This document shows, piece by piece, positions 47,132 through 55,428 of a stretch of 56,428 bases of DNA (positions are counted from its first letter, which is position 1; the number at the start of each line of letters is the position of its first letter). Made by a program: the position numbers and the translations under genes. This stretch comes from Bacteroidaceae bacterium (lineage in GTDB: Bacteria; Bacteroidota; Bacteroidia; Bacteroidales; Bacteroidaceae). Location: the NCBI GenBank assembly GCA_017560125.1, contig JAFYOS010000024.1, positions 1-56,428 of the forward strand. Reading direction: 5' to 3'. A model generated the notes under the pieces. The model did not search any database and was not told the origin of the DNA. It saw only the letters and a program-made list of their open reading frames with translations.

Positions 47132-49108
47132 ATGAAACGAATACTATACATACTCGCAATAGCGCTGTCAATCTTCGCCTGCACCGACGAGATAGACAAG
47201 AGCAACCGCTACACCTTCACCGGTGAGACGGTGGCCGACTATTTGCTCAATCGCAGCGAGAAATACTCCCACATGATTACCCTGCTGAAACGTGCCGACC
47301 TTCTCAGCCTGCTGAATACCTACGGGCAATACACCCTGTTTCTGCCTGATAACGACGCGGTGGAAAAATACCTTGCCGAACAGGACAGCATCTACCACGC
47401 AACCAAGGATAGCGACAACCCCATTTGGACGGGTGTTACCTCGCCACTCGTTGAAGACCTCAGCGACTCGATGGCGGTGGTGCTTGCACGCACCCACATA
47501 GTTGAGGGCTGTTTCAATACCTCTAATCTGGGCGAGGGCTCGGTAGCGCAGTGGAACTTTGATAACCACTATCTTGGAATAAATTATGTGGTGGAGGGCG
47601 AGAATTACTACATAATGATAAACAACTATTCGCGCATAATGACACGCGACGAATATGTGGAGAATGGAATAATACACACTCTCGACAAGGCTATAAACCC
47701 CGCCTCGTTCAGCTTGCCGGGGCATATTGGGCGGTACAACTATTTCGGGCTATTTAGTGCCGCGTTACAGCTTACTGGCCTTGCCGATTCGTTGCTGAAA
47801 TATAGCGACGATTCGTATGTGGCGCCCGAAAAATATTCATTAAGCGCCGAAGGAGCGATTTATGTCCCGGATAATCTCGTTTCCGTTCCTGAAAAGAAAT
47901 TTTATCGCTACACGGCATTTGTAGAGAGCGACGAGGTGTTCCGCAAGCAAGGAATAGAGAGCATAGACGACCTTGTTGCCTTTGCCGAGAAGTGGTACGG
48001 CGCCGAGGATAAGGGCAATTTCTCCAGTCGGAAAAATGCGCTGAATAGGTTCGTTGCCTATCATATAATAGAGGGTGAATATCCATCGAACAAGATTTTG
48101 CCGCAGGGTGGTCAGTACGAAATTCATTTGGGCAAAAAATATCCCCGTTTCGACTATTTTGAAACCATGCAGGGCACGTTGATGAAGGTGGTAAAGCCAT
48201 ATGGCACGCAGGATGCAGCCAATATCTACATAAACTATTCCAAGCGCGAAATGCCTTACAACCCCGAACTGCGGCACCATGTAAATGTTCGGCTGATAGA
48301 GACAACCGAGTTTACACAATCCGACCCGAGGCATAGTGATTTTGTACAAAATGCGCTTAACGGCGTTGTTCAGCCTATCGACAAGATTCTCATCTACAAC
48401 GAGGATGAAATGGTGGGCAACATACTGAACGAGCGCATGCGCTTCGACTTTTTATCGATGATGCCCGAATTGTCAAGCAACAATATAAGATACAAATATA
48501 GTAATAATGATTTTACAATCATCCCCACCGACTATTGTCGCAATATAAAGAGCAACAGCAATCAATTCAAGATATATAAACAAAATAATGGTGGTTTATA
48601 TTTTCTTGATGATTTAAGACCATTGGGGCTTTTTGATTTTTCGTTTCGGTTGCCACCTGTTCCTTCGCGAACATACGAAATACGCTTTTCTTGCAACATA
48701 CAGGACTTCTATGATGACAGAGAGGCTGTGGTGCAAATGTATATTGATAATAAGGTAAGTGGATTGCCAATAGATTTTCGCATAGGGTGCCTTGACCAGC
48801 GCATTGGTTGGTTCGCGGATGAAGAGACTAACGACAATGGTGTTGAAAAAGATAAACAGATGCGTAACCGCGGATGGATGAAAGCACCCGATAGTTTTAA
48901 CCTTATGACTGGTGAATATACGGCAAGAAGCATCCGGGGTACTCTTCGTCGCATAGTGGATAGAAAATATTTAAGTGAAGGCGAACATTGGATACGTTTC
49001 AAAAACGTATCTGAAAATACAAATTTTAATAGTTTTATGTTCGATTATATTGAACTTGTGCCATTGCATATTGTAAGCGACCCCAACAAGCCCGAGGATA
49101 GACATTGA
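47132..49108 (+). CDS. FAS1-domain lipoprotein, copy 1
   Basis: A 658-residue lipoprotein. The signal ends at the lipobox LSIFAC (Cys 17), then TDEIDKSN, an acidic start like surface-export signals of Bacteroidota. A first fasciclin domain lies at about 25-190 (GETVADYLLNRSEKYSHMI, YGQYTLFLPDNDAVEKYL, NGIIHTLDKAI). A second spans about 195-420 (KFYRYTAFVESDEVF, NALNRFVAYHII, VVQPIDKILIYNEDEM). A C-terminal beta-rich domain runs from 430, with FRLPPVPSRTYEIRF and RIGWFADEETNDNG, ending in HIVSDPNKPEDRH. FAS1 domains mediate adhesion; FAS1 lipoproteins in Bacteroidales often accompany SusCD loci. I chose ATG 47132, as in the other copies and after GAGAGG; another ATG is at 47120. Confidence 0.8.
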   Translation: MKRILYILAIALSIFACTDEIDKSNRYTFTGETVADYLLNRSEKYSHMITLLKRADLLSLLNTYGQYTLFLPDNDAVEKYLAEQDSIYHATKDSDNPIWTGVTSPLVEDLSDSMAVVLARTHIVEGCFNTSNLGEGSVAQWNFDNHYLGINYVVEGENYYIMINNYSRIMTRDEYVENGIIHTLDKAINPASFSLPGHIGRYNYFGLFSAALQLTGLADSLLKYSDDSYVAPEKYSLSAEGAIYVPDNLVSVPEKKFYRYTAFVESDEVFRKQGIESIDDLVAFAEKWYGAEDKGNFSSRKNALNRFVAYHIIEGEYPSNKILPQGGQYEIHLGKKYPRFDYFETMQGTLMKVVKPYGTQDAANIYINYSKREMPYNPELRHHVNVRLIETTEFTQSDPRHSDFVQNALNGVVQPIDKILIYNEDEMVGNILNERMRFDFLSMMPELSSNNIRYKYSNNDFTIIPTDYCRNIKSNSNQFKIYKQNNGGLYFLDDLRPLGLFDFSFRLPPVPSRTYEIRFSCNIQDFYDDREAVVQMYIDNKVSGLPIDFRIGCLDQRIGWFADEETNDNGVEKDKQMRNRGWMKAPDSFNLMTGEYTARSIRGTLRRIVDRKYLSEGEHWIRFKNVSENTNFNSFMFDYIELVPLHIVSDPNKPEDRH

Positions 49109-49176
49109 TGAGGTTAATAATTGTTAAATAATGGGGTGGCTTCGCTAATTCTAAAAAGAACTATATTTGAAAAAAA
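49109..49176 (+). repeat. Type A spacer between FAS1 copies 1 and 2
   Basis: 68 bp. It shares most positions with the spacer before copy 4: a GTTAAA stretch, a G run (four here), GGCTTCGCTAATT, AAAAAGAACTATATTTG and an A run before the ATG. TATATTTG (49162-49169) matches a -7 box but lies only 7 bases from the ATG. Confidence 0.75.
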
Positions 49177-51168
49177 ATGAAACGATTACTTTACATACTC
49201 GCATTTGCGCTATCAATGGTCGCCTGCACCGACGACATCGACAAGAGCAACCGTTACACTTTCACAGGTGAGACGATGGCCGACTATTTGCTCAACCGCA
49301 GCGAGAAGTATTCCCACATGATTACCCTGCTCGAACGTGCCGACCTTTTCAGCCTGCTCAATACATACGGGCAATACACCCTCTTCCTGCCCGACAACGA
49401 GGCGGTGGAAAGATTCCTTGCCGAGCAGGACAGCATATACTGGGCAACAAAGGACACCCCCGGATTCATAAACACCGGAATAACCTCGTCACTCGTGGAG
49501 GAACTGAGCGACTCGATGGCGAACGTAATTGCACGCACCCATCTAATAGAGACCATGCACATGATGGCAGAGATGGGCGAAGGCGCTCTCCCATCGCGTA
49601 ACTTCAATTACCGTTTCTTAGGCATCAATTATGCTGTCAAGGGCGAACAGTATTACATAATGCTCAACAACAGCGCAGCAATAATTGCCGGCGACAATCA
49701 GGTAGAAAATGGAGTAGTGCATATAGTAGATGAGGTAGTCGTTCCCTCGCAGAAGAATGTCCCCGAACTCATAGGTTCGTACAGTTTCTTCAGCATCTTT
49801 GCCAATGCACTCTACCTGACAGGCTTCCGCGACTCGCTGACGCTTGAAAATGATGACAGCTACGATGCTGACAATTATAAGTTTCAGGATGATAAATCTT
49901 TTGGAGCTTGGGTTACTTCTCCCCCGACACGTTACTATAAATATACAGGCTTCATTGAGACCGATGAGGTGTTCCGCAGCTACGGCATCAACGATGTGAA
50001 CGACCTGCGTGTCTTTGCCGAAAAGTGGTACGGCTCCGAAGACAGGGACAGCCTGACAAGTCCGCGCAATGCGCTGCATAAATTCGTTGCCTACCACTTT
50101 GTGCCGCGCGAAATGCCGCACAACCGGATAGTGCCCTACGGTCTGGGCAACCATTATTGGAACATAGATAAATATATGCCGACAATGTACGACCGCTACG
50201 ACTATTTCGAGACTATGCAGGGCACAATGATGAAGGTTGTGAAGCCCTTGAGCCGCCCCGATGGAAGTGATACGTTCATCAATTACAATATGCGCGAAGT
50301 ACCGTTCAACACAGATATGCACCGCCATCTGAGTGTGCGCGTGATTCCGCTCACCGAGTTTGTAGCTTCGCATGAGGAGTATGCCCGATTTGACCAGATG
50401 GCGACCAACGGCGTTGTGCACCCCATAGACAAGATTCTCATTTACAACGAGAATGAGATGTTCGGCAACATCCTCAATGAGCGCATAAGGATAGATGTGC
50501 TCAGTCTGCTTCCCGAACTCCAATGTAACGGTTGCAGATATAATACTGCGCAAGTGTACTATGAAAATTATCTGCCCAATGGGTACAGCAAGAATTTGAG
50601 CGTGAGAGAAGGAGTTGTGCAGTATGGTAGCGGACTTTTCATGGGTGGATCTATTCATTGCAGTAGGTTCTTTGATTTCGAATTGACACTTCCTCCACTT
50701 CCGTCGCGTGTGTACGAGGTGAGGGTTGGAATGAGGCAACCGTTGACATTTATAGGTGTCATGATAGATTTTCCTTGTCAGGTATATATCGACGGAAAAG
50801 TGGAGGGGGACCCATTCAGGGTTACATATTTGGATGTTTCAAGCAGATGGGAGGGGAATTTTACCGGTTATGTGCCCGATGACGAAACATACGACAATGG
50901 ATTGGAAAATGACAAATACATGCGTCTTAAAGGGTGGATGAAGGCACCAATGTCACTTTATACAACTAACAGTGATGGTTATATGTGCGCAAGAGACGAT
51001 AAAGCCAATATAAGAAGAATTATTACAAAAAAGAGGTTCGACGGCGGGCGCCATAAGATAAGATTCAGGTATATCGGTGAATTTAGCGTGGATGCCATCA
51101 TAGATTATCTCGAATTTGTGCCGTTGCACATTGTCAGCGACCCGACGAAGCCTGAGGACAGATATTGA
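49177..51168 (+). CDS. FAS1-domain lipoprotein, copy 2
   Basis: A 663-residue paralogue of copy 1 with the same plan: lipobox LSMVAC, TDDIDKSNRYTFTGETMADY, two fasciclin domains and the C-terminal domain with YVPDDETYDNGLENDKYMR, ending HIVSDPTKPEDRY. Its first ~250 bases are nearly identical to copy 4. From about residue 85 it instead resembles copy 5 (FINTGITS, VVVPSQKNVPE versus PPTQKNVAE). The segment before the C-terminal domain (about 455-500) is unlike all other copies. Confidence 0.8.
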   Translation: MKRLLYILAFALSMVACTDDIDKSNRYTFTGETMADYLLNRSEKYSHMITLLERADLFSLLNTYGQYTLFLPDNEAVERFLAEQDSIYWATKDTPGFINTGITSSLVEELSDSMANVIARTHLIETMHMMAEMGEGALPSRNFNYRFLGINYAVKGEQYYIMLNNSAAIIAGDNQVENGVVHIVDEVVVPSQKNVPELIGSYSFFSIFANALYLTGFRDSLTLENDDSYDADNYKFQDDKSFGAWVTSPPTRYYKYTGFIETDEVFRSYGINDVNDLRVFAEKWYGSEDRDSLTSPRNALHKFVAYHFVPREMPHNRIVPYGLGNHYWNIDKYMPTMYDRYDYFETMQGTMMKVVKPLSRPDGSDTFINYNMREVPFNTDMHRHLSVRVIPLTEFVASHEEYARFDQMATNGVVHPIDKILIYNENEMFGNILNERIRIDVLSLLPELQCNGCRYNTAQVYYENYLPNGYSKNLSVREGVVQYGSGLFMGGSIHCSRFFDFELTLPPLPSRVYEVRVGMRQPLTFIGVMIDFPCQVYIDGKVEGDPFRVTYLDVSSRWEGNFTGYVPDDETYDNGLENDKYMRLKGWMKAPMSLYTTNSDGYMCARDDKANIRRIITKKRFDGGRHKIRFRYIGEFSVDAIIDYLEFVPLHIVSDPTKPEDRY

Positions 51169-51276
51169 AAGCCCAGCAAAGGGCGAAATTATAAAGCGTA
51201 GTCCGTTAGGGCTACGAATAAAGCACAAAACACGTATAACCCTGCAAGGGGCGACATAAAAACGAGATTGTTTAAC
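51169..51276 (+). repeat. Type B spacer between FAS1 copies 2 and 3 (short GC hairpin repeats)
   Basis: 108 bp. It contains small GC-rich palindromic units: GCCC-AGCAAA-GGGC, a GCGTAGTCCGTTAGGGCTAC block, and CCCTGCAAGGGGCGACA, then GAGATTGTTTAAC before the ATG. The same units in the same order occur in the spacer before copy 5. They resemble dispersed hairpin repeats of Bacteroidota genomes rather than promoters. Confidence 0.75.
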
Positions 51277-53256
51277 ATGAAACGAATACTTTACATACTC
51301 GCATTTGCGCTATCAATAGTCGCTTGCAACGACGACATCGACAAGAGCAACCGCTACACTTTCACCGGTGAGACGATGGCCGACTATTTGCTAAACCGCA
51401 GCGAGAAATACTCCCACATGATTACCTTGCTGAAGCGTGCCGAGCTTTTCAGCTTGCTGAATACATACGGACAATACACTCTGTTCCTCCCGGACAACGA
51501 GGCAGTAGAAAAATATGTGGCAGATCAGGACAGCATATATTGGGCAACAAAAAATAGCGACAATCCTGTATGGACAGGAATAACCTCGCCGTTTATCGAA
51601 GAGCTGAGCGACTCGATGGTAAATGCAATTGCCCGCATGCACCTGATAGAGAAAGATTACCGCACTGCCCAAATGGGTGAGGGGGCAATAGCCAAATGGA
51701 ATTTCAACGACAGGATATTGACAATAAACTACAAGGTGGACGATGAGCGTTTCTACATAATGCTCAACAATGACGCAGCCATAATAGATGGCGACAATCA
51801 AGTAGAGAATGGTATTATCCATCTGATAGACAAGCCTATTAACACCAAAAGCACCACAGTGGCAGCACAGATAGCCCAACATAAATTCTTCAGCATATTC
51901 AGCAAGGCTATTGCCGAGACAGGCTTCGAAAGTAAAGTGGCTGATATGATAGATTTTTCATATTCCGAATATATTCCAAGTAACAGCGATTTGCAGAAAT
52001 ATGTTCCCAAGAAAAAATACATTAAATACACCGCCTTTGTCGAACCCGACGAGGTGTTCCACAAGAATAGCATCTACACCCTCGACGACCTCAAGGCATT
52101 TGCCGAAAAATGGTACGGCACAGAGGAGAGGGACAACCCACGTAATCCCAAAAATGCCCTCCACAAATTTGTTGCCTACCACTTTGTAGAGGGTGAAATA
52201 CCATACAACATGATAGTGCCCTCCGAATCCGGCCTAATAGAGAATGGCTACGTATCTACTATTGTTCCCGGATACGATCTTTATAACTATTATCCTACAA
52301 TGATGGGGAAATTGATGAAAGTACTGAAACCATTGAGCACACCAAATGGCCGTAATATATACATCAACTGGTCGAAACGCGAGATTCCGTATAATTTCGA
52401 GATGCGCAACCACACAAATGTCCGCATCATTGAGCTTACAGAATTTATTCAGACGGATGAACAGTATGCCAATTTTGTATCGACGGCAGGCAACGGCCTT
52501 ATACACCCGATAGACAAGATACTTATATATAACGAGGATGAAATGGCTGGCAATATACTCAACGAACGTATGAGATTCGACATTGCAGCTTTGCAGCCCG
52601 AACTGTCGAGCAACAATTTATGGCAAGGCAGCGCGTATGTCTATTTCCCAATAGACTATTGCAAAGGGCTTAAAAAATGTGGTCTTGAAGACCTGATGCA
52701 TTATCGTGTTGATTTTGGACATAACTGCGATTTCTTTATTTTTATGAACGAATACGATGTAGCCATTAAGATACCTCCCGTGCCAACAAGAACATACGAA
52801 ATAAGATATTCAACAATACAGCAAGCCACTGAGCAAGTTAGTGAAACAGATTTTTATCAAGTTTATTTCGATGACAAGATATGTGGGCTGCCTGTTTGCA
52901 ACGATATAAATTCTACGGACTCCCGCATCGGATGGGTAAGAGACGATGAAACATTAGATAACGGAGTGGAAAATGACAAGCTTCTTCGGAATAAGGGCTG
53001 GATGAAAGCACCTGATACATATAATACACATAATTATAGACCAGGTTATGTGGATGGTCCCGCACGAGACGATTACAGTTCGATGCGCAAAATTGCCTTG
53101 ATTGAGCATCTTGTAGAAGGGGAGCATTGGCTGCGTTTCAGACATCTAAGAGAAGGTAATTATCATTCTAAAATTGCATCGGATATCTTCGACTATATTG
53201 AACTTGTGCCGCTACATATTGTAAGCGACCCCATAAACCCCGAGGACAGGCACTAA
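51277..53256 (+). CDS. FAS1-domain lipoprotein, copy 3
   Basis: A 659-residue paralogue. Lipobox LSIVAC, then NDDIDKSNRYTF. The first fasciclin domain carries LLKRAELFSLLNTYGQYTLF, and the middle resembles copy 4 (ARMHLIEKDYR, KWNFNDR, IDKPI, IAETGF). The C-terminal domain has RIGWVRDDETLDNGVENDK and ends HIVSDPINPEDRH. The start is ATG 51277; an in-frame TTG lies at 51268 but the other copies begin MKR. The 5' leader is type B, unlike that of copy 4. Confidence 0.8.
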   Translation: MKRILYILAFALSIVACNDDIDKSNRYTFTGETMADYLLNRSEKYSHMITLLKRAELFSLLNTYGQYTLFLPDNEAVEKYVADQDSIYWATKNSDNPVWTGITSPFIEELSDSMVNAIARMHLIEKDYRTAQMGEGAIAKWNFNDRILTINYKVDDERFYIMLNNDAAIIDGDNQVENGIIHLIDKPINTKSTTVAAQIAQHKFFSIFSKAIAETGFESKVADMIDFSYSEYIPSNSDLQKYVPKKKYIKYTAFVEPDEVFHKNSIYTLDDLKAFAEKWYGTEERDNPRNPKNALHKFVAYHFVEGEIPYNMIVPSESGLIENGYVSTIVPGYDLYNYYPTMMGKLMKVLKPLSTPNGRNIYINWSKREIPYNFEMRNHTNVRIIELTEFIQTDEQYANFVSTAGNGLIHPIDKILIYNEDEMAGNILNERMRFDIAALQPELSSNNLWQGSAYVYFPIDYCKGLKKCGLEDLMHYRVDFGHNCDFFIFMNEYDVAIKIPPVPTRTYEIRYSTIQQATEQVSETDFYQVYFDDKICGLPVCNDINSTDSRIGWVRDDETLDNGVENDKLLRNKGWMKAPDTYNTHNYRPGYVDGPARDDYSSMRKIALIEHLVEGEHWLRFRHLREGNYHSKIASDIFDYIELVPLHIVSDPINPEDRH

Positions 53257-53327
53257 GTGATTATTAAAGATTGTTAAAAATGGGGGGGTAGCTTCGCTAA
53301 TTGTAAAAAGAACTATATTTGAAAAAA
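53257..53327 (+). repeat. Type A spacer between FAS1 copies 3 and 4
   Basis: 71 bp, homologous to the spacer before copy 2. It has a run of seven G, then TAGCTTCGCTAATTGTAAAA, GAACTATATTTG and an A run. Confidence 0.75.
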
Positions 53328-55301
53328 ATGAAACGATTACTTTACATACTCGCATTTGCGCTATCAATGGTCGCCTGCACCGACGACATTGACAAGAGCA
53401 ACCGCTTTACCTTCACCGGTGAAACGATGGCCGACTATTTGCTCAACCGCAGCGAGAAGTATTCCCACATGATTACCCTGCTCGAACGTGCCGACCTTCT
53501 CAGCCTGCTCAATACATACGGACAATACACCCTTTTCCTGCCCGACAACGAAGCAGTGGAAAAATATGTTGCAGAGCAGGACAGCATATATTGGGCAACA
53601 AAAGATACTGATATCCCGGTGTGGACCGGAATAACCTCGCCCCTTGTTGAGGAGCTTAGCGACTCGATGGCAAATTTCATTGCTCGCATGCACCTGATTG
53701 AGAAAAACTACCGCATGGCAGACTTTTGCGAAGGAACGATAGGGAAATGGAATTTCAACGACAGAGCACTGGTGATAAGCTACAAGGTAACCGGCGAACA
53801 GTTCTATATGATGATAAACAACAGCTCGGCAATCGTCGATGCCGACAACGAAGTGGAGAACGGATTTATACATCATATAGACAAGCCCATCGACATCAAG
53901 CATACCACCATTGTCAACCGCATCAACGAGCAGAGTTTCTTCAAGATTATCAGCAGGGCAATAGCAGAGACCGGGTTCACAAATGCCGTATTAGGCGATA
54001 TAGACTATACATACAAACTTCCTGAAGATGCCGAAACAAAAGGTTTCCTCAAAACAAGGAAATATATAAAATACACAGCTTTCCTTGAACCCGACGATGT
54101 GTTCTATAAAAATGGCATATATACTCTCGACGACCTGATTGCATTTGCCGAAAGGTGGTACGGCACCGAGGACAGAGGTAATCTGCGTAGCCCAAAGAAT
54201 GCGCTGTACAAGTTCGTTGCCTATCACTTTATAGATGGCGAAATAGCCTATAACAAGATAGTGCCGTCGCCTTCGGTAGGATATTTCGGTGAAGTATGCC
54301 GTCCGGAGTACGACCTATACAACTATTTTACTACTCTCTACGGCAAACTAATTAAGGTAATGAAGCCGCTGAGCACCCCCGACGGGCAGAACATATACAT
54401 AAATTACTCAAAACGCACAATGCCGTATAACTTCGAAATGCGCAAGCACTTGAATGTACGCGTAATTCAACTTACGGAATTTACTAAGATGAATGAAGAG
54501 TACGCCGATTTCAACCCTATGGCAGCCAATGGAATAATACACCCCATAGATAAGATTCTCGTTTACGATGATGACGAGATGACGGCTAATATACTCAACG
54601 AGCGAATGCGTTTCGACGCAGTAACGTTGCTGCCCGAACTGTCGAGCAACAACATTTGGCAAAATGAGTCGTATAAATTTCCTGGAGAGTACTGCAAGGG
54701 TATCAAGAGATACGGAACTGAAAGGTATTTGAGATATTTATGTCCCTATTATCGTTATCATTGCGATTGCTTGCCAATGATTAACCGTTTCGATTGGGCG
54801 ATAAAGTTGCCGCCTGTACCGAGTAGGGTTTACGAAATAAGAATAAATTTAGAATTGCATTCACAAGAATCTGATTCGCGCAAGAATAATGGGGGCATAC
54901 AAATATACCTTGATGATGTGATATGCGACCTTCCTTTGAATACGGGATTGGCAGCTAAGGACGAACGTGTCGGATGGATTGCAGACGATGAGACATACGA
55001 TAATGGTGTCGAAAACGACAAACTTCTCAGGAATAAGGGATGGATGAAGGGACCTGATAACTTTTGTTACAATTATGGATCAAGTATTTTGCCTGCAAGG
55101 AACTATCCTAATTTTATGCGTAAAATTATAACAAGGAAGTATCTTGCGGATGGGGAACATTGGCTACGTTTCAGAAATCTTTCAGAGGATACCGATGGTA
55201 TCGAAAATAATTACGATGTGTCTTATTATATGCTTGACTACATAGAGATAGTGCCGTTTCGCATAGTCAGTGACCCCACAAAACCCGAGGACAGGCACTG
55301 A
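53328..55301 (+). CDS. FAS1-domain lipoprotein, copy 4
   Basis: A 657-residue paralogue. The signal peptide is identical to that of copy 2 (MKRLLYILAFALSMVAC), while the body from about residue 85 is closest to copy 3 (VEKYVAEQDSIYWATKD, ARMHLIEKNYR, IDKPIDIK). The C-terminal domain has RVGWIADDETYDNGVENDK and the end is RIVSDPTKPEDRH. The variable segment before it is Tyr/Cys-rich (LRYLCPYYRYHCDC). An in-frame TTG at 53319 is not needed. Confidence 0.8.
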   Translation: MKRLLYILAFALSMVACTDDIDKSNRFTFTGETMADYLLNRSEKYSHMITLLERADLLSLLNTYGQYTLFLPDNEAVEKYVAEQDSIYWATKDTDIPVWTGITSPLVEELSDSMANFIARMHLIEKNYRMADFCEGTIGKWNFNDRALVISYKVTGEQFYMMINNSSAIVDADNEVENGFIHHIDKPIDIKHTTIVNRINEQSFFKIISRAIAETGFTNAVLGDIDYTYKLPEDAETKGFLKTRKYIKYTAFLEPDDVFYKNGIYTLDDLIAFAERWYGTEDRGNLRSPKNALYKFVAYHFIDGEIAYNKIVPSPSVGYFGEVCRPEYDLYNYFTTLYGKLIKVMKPLSTPDGQNIYINYSKRTMPYNFEMRKHLNVRVIQLTEFTKMNEEYADFNPMAANGIIHPIDKILVYDDDEMTANILNERMRFDAVTLLPELSSNNIWQNESYKFPGEYCKGIKRYGTERYLRYLCPYYRYHCDCLPMINRFDWAIKLPPVPSRVYEIRINLELHSQESDSRKNNGGIQIYLDDVICDLPLNTGLAAKDERVGWIADDETYDNGVENDKLLRNKGWMKGPDNFCYNYGSSILPARNYPNFMRKIITRKYLADGEHWLRFRNLSEDTDGIENNYDVSYYMLDYIEIVPFRIVSDPTKPEDRH

Positions 55302-55428
55302 AAGCCCCGAAGGGGCGACATTATAAAGCGTAGTCCGTAAGGGCTATGAATGAACGTAAGGACTATGTATGAAAATCAAAAACCAACAAAGCCCTGTAAG
55401 GGGCGACACAAAAATGAGATTGTTTAAC
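55302..55428 (+). repeat. Type B spacer between FAS1 copies 4 and 5
   Basis: 127 bp with the same GC hairpin units as the spacer before copy 3, more perfect here: GCCCCGAAGGGGCGACAT, AAAGCGTAGTCCGTAAGGGC, and GCCCTGTAAGGGGCGACA, plus an extra CGTAAGGACTATG unit. The last bases GAGATTGTTTAAC are identical in both type B spacers. Confidence 0.75.

Noticed and set aside
49162-49169. TATATTTG before FAS1 copies 2 and 4 as individual promoters
   Set aside because: They match the -7 pattern but lie only 7 bases from the ATG and have no TTG at -33; leaderless starts cannot be excluded but are not supported.
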